Assembly: GCA_045586995.1 (NCBI GenBank) | Contig: JAZNBI010000018.1 | Location: forward strand, 1 to 14,724 | Direction of reading: 5' to 3' | DNA length: 14,724 nucleotides | From: JAZNBI01 sp045586995 | Lineage (GTDB): Bacteria > Bacillota > Clostridia > Oscillospirales > CAG-272 | Shown: positions 1 through 5,809 of the stretch, in pieces | Numbering within the stretch: position 1 is the stretch's first letter | Layout: every line of letters begins with the position of its first letter | Notes under the pieces: generated by a model | Databases searched by the model: none | What the model was told of the DNA's origin: nothing | The model's input: the letters and a program-made list of their open reading frames with translations, nothing else | Program-made: the position numbers and the translations under genes

Positions 1-170
1 GGCTCTTTCAGTCCTGCCGCCTCCAAAGCTCTTGGCCAAGGTCCTAAGAAGGCTTTGATTCGTGACCGGGTCGGTTCATCAAAATCATCCTTACGTGGAA
101 GTCTTCCGAGTTCCTTGTGCTTTTGCCGTAAAAGTTCTTCCGCCAAGGACTTTTTCTCATCGTTTGTCAC
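1..170 (-). CDS. HNR-like small DNA-binding protein, 3' end beyond the left edge
   Basis: Only the first 56 codons are present. The start is a GTG at 170-168, chosen because AAAGGAGG (179-186) lies 8 bases upstream. After a charged N-terminal helix comes a segment with ELGRLPRKDDF, SRIKAFLGPWPRALEAAGL near residues 20-54. This resembles the homing endonuclease associated repeat (HNR), a helical DNA-binding module often found alone in short clostridial proteins. No catalytic domain is visible in the part present. It lies directly downstream of a cobalamin riboswitch, so its expression is probably B12-dependent, and it may be the first gene of an operon continuing to the left. The family assignment rests on recalled motif resemblance only. 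Confidence 0.6.
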   Translation of the reverse strand, partial: MTNDEKKSLAEELLRQKHKELGRLPRKDDFDEPTRSRIKAFLGPWPRALEAAGLKE

Positions 171-190
171 GTAATTAACCTCCTTTACAA

Positions 191-231
191 AATAAAAAAA
201 TACTCTTTCAACCAAACAGGTCAAAAGAGTA
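191..231 (-). terminator. Rho-independent terminator between riboswitch and HNR gene
   Basis: On the minus strand TACTCTTT (231-224) pairs perfectly with AAAGAGTA (208-201) across a 15-base loop. A T-rich run (200-191) follows directly. It sits between the riboswitch and the gene's ribosome site (179-186), where a riboswitch-controlled attenuator is expected. Confidence 0.75.
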
Positions 232-256
232 CAACAGATTTAAACACAAGCACAGC

Positions 257-320
257 AAAAAATGGCTTTGGTATTTTACAAACAAAAAAAGAATGCAAAC
301 CCAAAGCCGCACTATGCGGC
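257..320 (-). promoter_or_regulatory. Overlapping alternative hairpins in the riboswitch expression platform
   Basis: On the minus strand GCCGCA-TAG-TGCGGC (320-306) forms a tight hairpin. Its 3' arm overlaps GGCTTTGG (308-301), which can instead pair with CCAAAGCC (271-264) and is followed by TTTTTT (262-257). The two folds are mutually exclusive, as in a switch. Which state favours termination is inference. Confidence 0.45.
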
Positions 321-364
321 GATAAATCGGTTGCACTCTTCTCACCAAAGTTGTGTTGAACCTA

Positions 365-545
365 AAAAGACACGGCAGGTTTCCTGACTTATGATGCGGC
401 AATGTATATTGCCCGGAAACGATCCTTCTCAAAGTGCCGGCATTGCTACCCAACACTTCAATGGACTTTGTGTTTCCATTCAGTCAAATACAGTAATGGC
501 GGTTGTTCCGGATTCGAACCGGATTCCCTTTTACATCTACTCAGT
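365..545 (-). promoter_or_regulatory. Cobalamin (adenosylcobalamin-type) riboswitch
   Basis: Read on the minus strand, the 5' part has AAAAGGGAATCCGG, then a TCCGG/CCGGA hairpin, then a CCGCCATTACTGTA segment. These match the conserved 5' core of cobalamin riboswitches (AAAGGGAA...AATCC...CCGCCACTGT). At the 3' end AGTCAGGAAACCTGCC (389-374) is the B12 box. A GGAAAC/GTTTCC pairing and a CCGGCAC segment lie between. In this family ligand binding normally lowers expression of the downstream gene. Borders are approximate because the P1 pairing was not folded computationally. Confidence 0.92.
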
Positions 546-594
546 TAACAACTTTTCAAACCGTATCTTCTTATATCGTATTTTGTTCTAAAAT

Positions 595-623
595 ATTATA
601 GCATATATGATAATTGTTTGCAA
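595..623 (-). promoter_or_regulatory. Promoter of the riboswitch transcript
   Basis: On the minus strand TTGCAA (623-618), a 17-base spacer and TATAAT (600-595) place the start near 588, about 40 bases before the riboswitch core. The bases CTA precede the -35 box and GC precedes the -10 box, as in two other promoters of this window. Confidence 0.75.
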
Positions 624-942
624 TAGCAAATTTCCAAAATTTTTTTGAACAATTTTTTGTGGACTATAAAAAAGATATTACATTTACTGTTTTATTATGT
701 TATCGAAAAAAACGAATTGCAAAAACAAGATTCGTTTGGCTTTTTGCCGATAACGGCATTTTTATTCCGTCCGTTGATTTACCGACACGATTTTGTGTGC
801 TGTATGCCTCAACCGGTGCTTTTTATTGCACTTCCAAATGGGTGATTTGGGGGTAAAAATAGGCGTAGTTCTATAAAAAATTCTAATAGACTTTCTCAAA
901 AATCCATTAGAACTCGGCAAAATCGGAGAAGACTTTTAGACC
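624..942. other. Gene-free AT-rich stretch
   Basis: No reading frame here has a convincing ribosome site or recognisable protein. The longest plus-strand frames (about 60-80 codons near 614-856) have TTG/ATG-type starts without a Shine-Dalgarno and give low-complexity aromatic-rich translations. No RNA gene was recognised. It may be the terminal non-coding part of the element inferred to end at the tRNA fragment. Confidence 0.5.
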
Positions 943-970
943 TTGATTTTTACTGTGTTTTTGATATAAT
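943..970 (+). promoter_or_regulatory. Extended -10 promoter reading toward the tRNA-Ser fragment
   Basis: TTGATT (943-948), a 16-base spacer and TATAAT (965-970), with TGA directly before the -10 box making an extended -10 (TGnTATAAT). The predicted start is near 977, exactly where the hairpin at 978-1011 begins. No plus-strand protein gene follows, only the tRNA fragment and its terminator. Confidence 0.6.
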
Positions 971-977
971 AACCGAA

Positions 978-1011
978 AGAACCCTGAAAACATCGGGGTT
1001 TTCGAGGTTCT
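978..1011 (+). repeat. Imperfect palindrome / hairpin at the predicted transcript start
   Basis: AGAACC (978-983) pairs with GGTTCT (1006-1011), and GAAAAC (986-991) with GTTTTC (998-1003), around the loop ATCGGG. The two helices are separated by a two-base internal mismatch. A shorter alternative (AACCCTGA with TCGGGGTT, then TT) would look like a weak plus-strand terminator. Whether it acts as DNA (recombinase arm site) or RNA cannot be decided from one sequence. Confidence 0.5.
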
Positions 1012-1041
1012 CACTGCGGCCTTTATCTTCCGTTAAATTCC

Positions 1042-1067
1042 GTCAAGTTCGTTTTTTGACACTTGAC
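1042..1067. other. Inverted repeat at the tRNA junction, candidate integrase core site
   Basis: GTCAAGT (1042-1048) and ACTTGAC (1061-1067) are perfect inverted repeats separated by 12 bases. The right arm runs into the anticodon stem of the tRNA fragment. Tyrosine integrases that use tRNA genes often have inverted core-type sites around the anticodon region, so this fits an att site. No integrase gene is in the window to test this. Confidence 0.4.
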
Positions 1068-1122
1068 TCGAAATCAGTTTGCGAGAAATCGCACGAGGGT
1101 TCGAATCCCTCTCTCTGCGCCA
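1064..1122 (+). tRNA. 3' part of tRNA-Ser (anticodon CGA), 5' half missing
   Basis: The anticodon loop CTCGAAA (1067-1073) carries CGA at 1069-1071. A long variable arm TGCGA-GAAA-TCGCA (1080-1093) is a class II feature. The T arm GAGGG-TTCGAAT-CCCTC is 1095-1111, the acceptor 3' strand TCTCTGC 1112-1118, the discriminator G 1119 and an encoded CCA 1120-1122. The expected 5' acceptor strand GCAGAGA and a D arm do not occur in the preceding 100 bases, and the 5' side of the anticodon stem pairs imperfectly beyond 1064. It therefore looks like the 3' copy left when an element integrates in a tRNA gene, rather than a working tRNA. Confidence 0.8.
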
Positions 1123-1127
1123 AATAG

Positions 1128-1154
1128 AAAATCCACCTTTACGGTGGATTTTTT
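1128..1154 (+). terminator. Terminator after the tRNA-Ser fragment
   Basis: AAAATCCACC (1128-1137) pairs with GGTGGATTTT (1143-1152) around loop TTTAC, and the T-run continues to 1154. It starts six bases after the CCA end and would terminate the tRNA transcript. Confidence 0.85.
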
Positions 1155-1204
1155 GTTTGATATATATATTTGAGCTGCGACCGATAGATCTCTCTTTACG
1201 AAAC

Positions 1205-1239
1205 AAAATGATTGAAGGATCTTGTCCTTCAATCATTTT
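1205..1239. terminator. Bidirectional terminator after the amidohydrolase gene
   Basis: AAAATGATTGAAGGA (1205-1219) and TCCTTCAATCATTTT (1225-1239) form a perfect 15-bp stem with a five-base loop. The A/T ends give short U-tracts in either direction. On the minus strand it lies 17 bases beyond the stop of the amidohydrolase gene. Confidence 0.85.
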
Positions 1240-1255
1240 ATATCTATTCTTAAAT

Positions 1256-2848
1256 TCACATTCCGCGTTTCAGTACCTTTCCGGCTCGCACGCCGACTGA
1301 GCATCCGTTACGAACCGCCAGCTTACCATTAACTATAACGTAATGTACACCTTGGTTCTTACGGAAGGGATGTGCATAATCGGCTGTAGCATGCAGTCGA
1401 TCGTATTCTATAACGCAAATATTAGCACCCCAACCTTCTTTCAACAGCCCATGCTCCGGAAGATTGATGGCTTGTGCGGTATCGTACGTTAAATTTTTAA
1501 CTGACTCTTCCATTGTACGCAAGTGAAAATCCCTTACAAGTTCCAAACGGCGAACGGTAGATGCAGTGCCGCGCGGGTGACATTTGCCCTCCGTTTCGGG
1601 ATCTGACTTTTCATTAGGATAATCCGACCAGTCTGAGCCTAAAAATACCTTTGGATGAGCCATAATACGCATCAAATCAGAAACGGACTGATTAAAATAA
1701 ACGGCAAGCATAATTCCATTGTTTGCTATAAGCACGTCTGCAAGTACATCAATGGGCTCTTTATTCTCTTCTTTTGCTATTTGTCCAATAGTTTTGTTCA
1801 AGTACTCGGGTGTCTTTTCGGCACTAACTATAAGAGTGCCGTCAAATCCCGCCGCGTAAATACAACTTTCAAACTCATCGGTCTCATTAAATATAGAATA
1901 TAAAATTTGTTGTCTGATTTCAGGCTTTTTCAAGCGTTCAAGGAGTGCCGACATACCTCCAACGATATATTTCGGCGGTATCTGACTCGCAAGTGAAGCT
2001 GAACCTGCTGTATACGGGTATTGATCTGCGCAAACGCTTACTCCTCGGGCATTTGCTTCGTCAATTTCCTTCAAAAGCAGTCCTCCCATACCTTCGTTGT
2101 GTTTACCCATAACCTTTAAGTGAGATATAAGCACGGGAACCTCAGCTTCTTCTCCGATACGAACAGCTTCTTTAACCGAACGGAGTGCGTTATTTCCCTC
2201 ACCTCTTATATGTGAGACGTAGATACCGCCGTAAAGCTTCATTACCTTAGCAAGTTCGATAATCTCTTCCGTATTTGCGTAAACCGACGGAGCATATACA
2301 AGTCCGGTGCTAACGCCAAGATATCCAACCTCCATTGCTTCGATGATATCGTCTTGCATCGCTTTTAACTGCTCCTCGGTAGGCGCAGCATCGGAATATC
2401 CAAGCACTTTCTCTCGCAAAGCGCTATGTCCGATCAAAAAAGCCATATTCGTTCCAAAGCTCTGCTTCTCGGCCGCCTTCATAAAGGAAGTCGGCGTTCG
2501 AGCAATTTCAACGCGGCGGCGGTAATTTTCCTCTGAAAGTCTACTTTTATCTATAGTGATCGGTGCAGGAGAAATTCCGCAATTTCCTACGATCTGTGTA
2601 GTTACACCCTGCTCCAAAAAATTATAACTGTCACTACCGTAAAAAACGCTTTCGTCACTGTGAGTATGGTTGTCAATAAATCCGGGAGTTACTTGCATAC
2701 CAACAGCGTCAATTATCTCTTTTGCCTCTGCATCAATCTTTACAGCAATTTTTGCAATCTTACCGTCTTTTACAGCTATATCGCCATAATAAGCAGGGGC
2801 CCCGCTGCCATCTACGATCTGTCCGTTTTTGATCAAAATATCATACAT
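1256..2848 (-). CDS. D-aminoacylase-like amidohydrolase (N-acyl-D-amino-acid deacylase family)
   Basis: This 530-residue cytoplasmic metal-dependent hydrolase is probably active on N-acyl-D-amino acids or a related amide. The N-terminal beta part (MYDILIKNGQIVDGSG) is typical of amidohydrolases. The metal site is readable: HTHSD (H61, H63), the NCG cysteine C90, H213 in SHIRGEG, H243 in SHLKV and D406 in GSDWSDY. The spacing of the first five matches H67/H69/C96/H220/H250 of the Alcaligenes D-aminoacylase; its D366 corresponds to D406 here if there is a central insertion. A C-terminal beta sandwich closes the protein. The ATG at 2848 has GAGGTG upstream and its own strong promoter. It is monocistronic and divergent from glnA. 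The exact substrate cannot be read from sequence. Confidence 0.85.
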   Translation of the reverse strand: MYDILIKNGQIVDGSGAPAYYGDIAVKDGKIAKIAVKIDAEAKEIIDAVGMQVTPGFIDNHTHSDESVFYGSDSYNFLEQGVTTQIVGNCGISPAPITIDKSRLSEENYRRRVEIARTPTSFMKAAEKQSFGTNMAFLIGHSALREKVLGYSDAAPTEEQLKAMQDDIIEAMEVGYLGVSTGLVYAPSVYANTEEIIELAKVMKLYGGIYVSHIRGEGNNALRSVKEAVRIGEEAEVPVLISHLKVMGKHNEGMGGLLLKEIDEANARGVSVCADQYPYTAGSASLASQIPPKYIVGGMSALLERLKKPEIRQQILYSIFNETDEFESCIYAAGFDGTLIVSAEKTPEYLNKTIGQIAKEENKEPIDVLADVLIANNGIMLAVYFNQSVSDLMRIMAHPKVFLGSDWSDYPNEKSDPETEGKCHPRGTASTVRRLELVRDFHLRTMEESVKNLTYDTAQAINLPEHGLLKEGWGANICVIEYDRLHATADYAHPFRKNQGVHYVIVNGKLAVRNGCSVGVRAGKVLKRGM

Positions 2849-2880
2849 GGGTCACACCTCATTCATATTTTATATCAGCA

Positions 2881-2908
2881 ATTATACACCTTTAAAATCA
2901 AATGTCAA
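2881..2908 (-). promoter_or_regulatory. Promoter of the amidohydrolase gene
   Basis: On the minus strand TTGACA (2908-2903), a 16-base spacer and TATAAT (2886-2881) form a consensus housekeeping promoter. The start is near 2874, giving a leader of roughly 25 bases before the ATG at 2848. Confidence 0.85.
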
Positions 2909-2966
2909 GGGAAAAGGTGGATTTCGCGTTTATAATACTTACGTTATCGCAATTAAATTTCAAAAT

Positions 2967-3008
2967 TTGCCACTATCTTATTGACAAGATACGGCAATAT
3001 GTTATAAA
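2967..3008 (+). promoter_or_regulatory. glnA promoter with inverted repeat over the -35 box
   Basis: TTGACA (2981-2986), a 16-base spacer and TATAAA (3003-3008) precede the glnA ribosome site AGAGGTG (3032-3038). The -35 box sits in the centre of an inverted repeat: TTGCC (2967-2971) and TATCTT (2974-2979) mirror AAGATA (2986-2991) and GGCAA (2993-2997). Eleven bases pair around the centre ATTGAC. A repressor bound here would block the -35 box. It is not a clean match to the Bacillus GlnR/TnrA consensus (TGTNA-N7-TNACA), so the regulator is unknown. Confidence 0.65.
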
Positions 3009-3044
3009 ATTAACCATAATATTTTTTACTAAGAGGTGTAATTT

Positions 3045-4469
3045 ATGGCAAAGACAGTTCAGGATATACTTGCTATCATAAGAGAAAAAGATATCAAGAT
3101 GGTCGACTTCAAGATGGTTGACATCAACGGTCAGTACCGTCACGTAACCATTCCCGCAGAGAACTTTTCCGAAGATACTATGAAAAGCGGAATTGGCTTT
3201 GACGCATCAAACTACGGTTATGCTGTCGTTGAAAAGAGCGATATGGTGTTCATTCCTGATCCCGACACAGCTACAGTTGACCCCTTCTGCTCGATCCCGA
3301 CTCTTTCGATGACGGGTAACGCTATGATTATCGACACTCCCGAAAACCGTCCTCTTGCACAGTATCCGCGTAACATCATCAAAGCGGCTGTTGCATATAT
3401 GAAGGATAGCGGCGTTGCCGATGAGATGAAGATACTTCCCGAATTCGAATTTTATCTTTTCGATAACGTATCTTGGAACGTAGATGGCAAGTCCGTAAGT
3501 GCCAGCGTTGATGCAAAGCAGTCCTACTGGAACTCAAGCACCGAGGGACTTGGTGTAGTTGTTCCCAAGCAGAAGAACTATCACATTGCAAAACCGTTTG
3601 ATATCTCATACGAGTGCCGCAGTGAAATGTGTATGCTTATGAAAGAAGCCGGCATTGATATCAACTATCATCACCCCGAGGTTGCCGCATCCGGTCAGTT
3701 TGAGATCGAGCCCCAGCTCGGCGAAGTCGTACACATGGCTGATGCAACGATGATGATAAAGTACATTATCCATAATACAGCCCTCAAATACGGCAAGAGC
3801 GCTACGTTTATGCCCAAACCCATTTACGGTGAAGCAGGAAGCGGTATGCACGTTCACATGCTTCTTTTCAAAGACGGACAACCCGTGTTCTCCGATGATA
3901 ACGGCTATTCGCACTTAAGCGAAACAGCACATCACTTTATTGGCGGTATTTTGAAGCATATCGGTTCGCTCTGTGCAATAACGAATCCCAGCACAAACTC
4001 CTTCAAGCGCCTCGTTCCCGGCTTTGAAGCGCCTGTAACCGTCGGTTATGCAACCTCTAACAGAAGCGCGGTAATTCGTATTCCCGCATACGCAAAGAGC
4101 CCCGATAAGCGCCGTTTCGAGCTTCGCAACCCAGACGCTACCTGCAACCCCTATTTCTGCTATGCGGCTATTCTTATGGCAGGTCTTGACGGTGTTAAGA
4201 ATAAAATTGATCCTCACAAAGAAGGCTGGGGCCCCTACGATATGAACCTCTATAACCTCCCCGAAGAAGAAAAGGCAAAGCTCAAAGGTCTTCCCGTTTC
4301 TCTAGACGAGGCTCTTGACTGTCTTGAGAAGGACCACGATTACCTCACACAAGGCGGCGTGTTCCCTGTAGAACTTATCAATAACTTCATTAAGTCAAAG
4401 AAAGCGGAAATAAGACAGCTTTCCGCTATCCCACACCCCGCTGAATTTGATAAGTATTACAACCTTTAA
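3045..4469 (+). CDS. glnA: Glutamine synthetase type I (beta-like)
   Basis: This is cytoplasmic ATP-dependent glutamate-ammonia ligase, the main ammonia assimilation enzyme, normally a dodecamer. It is 474 residues, the length of the E. coli-type GSI-beta and longer than the roughly 445-residue GSI-alpha of Bacillus. Metal ligands at conserved spacing are E133 and E135 (PEFEF), E212, E220, H269 (GSGMHVH) and E359 (RRFELR). The ATP-site segment NPSTNSFKRLVPG is near 314-326 and NRSAVIRIP near 339-347. NLYNLPEEE (401-409) matches the adenylylation loop of GSI-beta with Y403 in the place of the modified tyrosine, and the C-terminus HPAEFDKYYNL also resembles the beta type. It is a single-gene unit with its own promoter and terminator. 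Confidence 0.97.
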   Translation: MAKTVQDILAIIREKDIKMVDFKMVDINGQYRHVTIPAENFSEDTMKSGIGFDASNYGYAVVEKSDMVFIPDPDTATVDPFCSIPTLSMTGNAMIIDTPENRPLAQYPRNIIKAAVAYMKDSGVADEMKILPEFEFYLFDNVSWNVDGKSVSASVDAKQSYWNSSTEGLGVVVPKQKNYHIAKPFDISYECRSEMCMLMKEAGIDINYHHPEVAASGQFEIEPQLGEVVHMADATMMIKYIIHNTALKYGKSATFMPKPIYGEAGSGMHVHMLLFKDGQPVFSDDNGYSHLSETAHHFIGGILKHIGSLCAITNPSTNSFKRLVPGFEAPVTVGYATSNRSAVIRIPAYAKSPDKRRFELRNPDATCNPYFCYAAILMAGLDGVKNKIDPHKEGWGPYDMNLYNLPEEEKAKLKGLPVSLDEALDCLEKDHDYLTQGGVFPVELINNFIKSKKAEIRQLSAIPHPAEFDKYYNL

Positions 4470-4474
4470 AATTC

Positions 4475-4511
4475 AAAACCTCTCTTGCTTTATCACAAGA
4501 GAGGTTTTATT
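4475..4511 (+). terminator. glnA terminator
   Basis: AAAACCTCTCTTG (4475-4487) pairs perfectly over 13 bp with CAAGAGAGGTTTT (4496-4508), and TTTTATTTT follows. It begins six bases after the stop codon. Confidence 0.92.
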
Positions 4512-4521
4512 TTATAATTTT

Positions 4522-4551
4522 TTGATATTTTTCGTTTTATTTGCAAATAAT
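4522..4551 (+). promoter_or_regulatory. Probable promoter of the manganese catalase gene
   Basis: TTGATA (4522-4527), an 18-base spacer and AATAAT (4546-4551) give a start near 4558, just before the ribosome site AGAGAGG. The match to consensus is moderate. The glnA terminator upstream makes a separate promoter likely. Confidence 0.5.
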
Positions 4552-4575
4552 ACAGATGAAAGAGAGGTATCAAAT

Positions 4576-5241
4576 ATGTTTAAACACGAAATACAACTTT
4601 TTCATCCCGTTGCTATTGAAAGACCAAATCCCCAATACGCCGCGCTTTTGCATGAGCAGATCGGCGGCGGTAACGGTGAGCTTAAAGCGGCAATGCAATA
4701 TATGTCACAAAGCTTCCGCATAAAAGATCCCGAGATTAAGGACTTGTTTCTTGATATAGCTGCAGAAGAGCTCGGACATCTTGAAATGGTGTCCCAGACA
4801 GTAAATCTCCTAAACGGCCACGATGTTGACTATAAGGCAGTAGATGTAGGAGAAGTACAAAGCCACGTACAGCTCGGACTTGCTCCCGGACTTATAAACG
4901 CTTCCGGATATTCTTGGACTGCCGACTACGTCACCGTAACAGGCGATCTTTGTGCGGATCTTTTGTCCAATATTGCATCCGAGCAACGCGCAAAGGTCGT
5001 TTACGAATATCTCTACAGACAGATAGAAGATAAGAAAGTAAGAGAAACTATTGACTTCCTCTTGAACCGTGAGGAAGCGCATAACGCAATGTTCAGAGAA
5101 GCATTTAACAGAGTACAGAACTCCGGCTCAAACCGCGACTTCGGTACTACAAAGGCGGCAAAGATGTATTTCAGTATGTCGGAGCCCTCTCACGGCGACA
5201 GCTTTGCAAAAACAGAAGTCAATCCTCCTTCTTTTAAATGA
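4576..5241 (+). CDS. Manganese catalase family protein (CotJC-like)
   Basis: This is a 221-residue dimanganese catalase-family protein, expected to dismutate hydrogen peroxide. The ATG at 4576 is chosen because AGAGAGG (4561-4567) precedes it; the frame is open further upstream, but that would run through the glnA terminator. Ligands of the two-metal site are visible: E35 (GNGELKAAM), E65 and H68 (EELGH), E136 (SEQRA) and H169 (EEAHN). The E136-H169 spacing of 33 equals that of E148/H181 in the Lactobacillus enzyme. The protein is shorter than full-size catalases (about 266-300) and closer to spore-coat CotJC (about 190). The C-terminus ends in a short disordered tail. No cotJA/cotJB genes are adjacent, so a coat role is unproven. 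Confidence 0.88.
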   Translation: MFKHEIQLFHPVAIERPNPQYAALLHEQIGGGNGELKAAMQYMSQSFRIKDPEIKDLFLDIAAEELGHLEMVSQTVNLLNGHDVDYKAVDVGEVQSHVQLGLAPGLINASGYSWTADYVTVTGDLCADLLSNIASEQRAKVVYEYLYRQIEDKKVRETIDFLLNREEAHNAMFREAFNRVQNSGSNRDFGTTKAAKMYFSMSEPSHGDSFAKTEVNPPSFK

Positions 5242-5245
5242 TAAT

Positions 5246-5275
5246 CAAAAACCTCACCGATTGGTGAGGTTTTTG
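5246..5275. terminator. Bidirectional terminator between convergent genes
   Basis: CAAAAACCTCACC (5246-5258) and GGTGAGGTTTTTG (5263-5275) form a 13-bp stem with loop GATT. T-runs at both ends let it serve the catalase gene (plus) and the YbjQ operon (minus). Confidence 0.9.
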
Positions 5276-5281
5276 ACTTTA

Positions 5282-5599
5282 TTATTCTGTTATAAATTTA
5301 ACTGCCGTGCCGTATACGATAACTTCCGCCGCACCCTGCATAACCGCAGACGAAGCGTAGCGGATATTAACGACCGCGTCTGCGCCTAAAGCTTCTGCCT
5401 CCGCTACCATTCTTTTCGTAGCAAGAGCGCGAGCCTCGTTCATCATCTCGTTATAGGATTTCAGCTCTCCGCCGACCAAAGTCTTGAAACTTTGCGCGAT
5501 ATCCTTTCCAATGTGTTTTGACTGTATCGTACTTCCCTTTACAAGTGAAAGTGTTTCAAGCTTTTTTCCGGTAATATAATCAGTATTTACTAAGATCAT
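5282..5599 (-). CDS. YbjQ/UPF0145 family protein (DUF74)
   Basis: This 105-residue cytoplasmic protein belongs to the UPF0145 family, small beta-rich oligomeric proteins of unknown function sometimes called heavy-metal-binding domains. Typical segments are the N-terminal MILVNTDYITGK, LVGGELKSYNEMM, ALGADAVVNIRY and a C-terminal YGTAVKF. I chose the ATG at 5599 over the GTG three codons upstream (5608) because AAAGG lies 8 bases before the ATG and family members start with this M-[IV]-L/I-[VT] pattern. It overlaps the end of the upstream membrane-protein gene by 20 bases, so translational coupling is likely. It is the last gene of a three-gene operon. Confidence 0.85.
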   Translation of the reverse strand: MILVNTDYITGKKLETLSLVKGSTIQSKHIGKDIAQSFKTLVGGELKSYNEMMNEARALATKRMVAEAEALGADAVVNIRYASSAVMQGAAEVIVYGTAVKFITE

Positions 5600-5798
5600 C
5601 TTCCTCACCTTTCTTTATTTCATTTATTCGTTCAATACATACGTAAACAGTAACAGCGCAGAAAACAAGCGGTATTATGCCTAAAAGATACTTCCATACG
5701 CCATCAAGAAAAAATACCAAAAACGAAAAATAAAGAGCGTAATACAGCACCATAAGAACGGAGACAATGATAGGTGCGAGCATTTTCTTTTTATGCAT
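5580..5798 (-). CDS. Small two-TM membrane protein of unknown function
   Basis: The product has 72 residues: a basic N-terminus (MHKKKM), two hydrophobic segments near residues 8-30 and 36-54, and a charged tail (ERINEIKKGEEDD) predicted to be cytoplasmic. AGGGGAG lies six bases before the ATG at 5798 and overlaps the region of the upstream stop codon. The gene starts 12 bases after the lipoprotein gene and overlaps the YbjQ gene by 20 bases. I do not recognise the family. The tight packing suggests it works with, or is co-produced with, the YbjQ-like protein. Confidence 0.75.
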   Translation of the reverse strand: MHKKKMLAPIIVSVLMVLYYALYFSFLVFFLDGVWKYLLGIIPLVFCAVTVYVCIERINEIKKGEEDDLSKY

Positions 5799-5809
5799 TT
5801 CAAACTCCC

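Noticed and set aside
614..856. Plus-strand ORFs of 66-80 codons in the gap before the tRNA fragment
   Set aside because: No Shine-Dalgarno, overlapping frames of equal length and aromatic-rich translations with no recognisable domain.
1064..1122. Complete tRNA-Ser gene
   Set aside because: No GCAGAGA acceptor strand or D arm could be found upstream, so only a 3' part is present.
1033..1236. Minus-strand ORF with RRERDSNPR
   Set aside because: This is the familiar false protein made by the reverse strand of a class II tRNA T arm and its terminator; it has no ribosome site.
3379..4217. Three minus-strand ORFs of 76-102 codons under glnA
   Set aside because: They are shadows of a strongly conserved coding region and have no ribosome sites.
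4447..4575. Longer N-terminus for the manganese catalase
   Set aside because: The extension overlaps the glnA stop and its terminator; the ATG at 4576 has a clear ribosome site and matches the family start.
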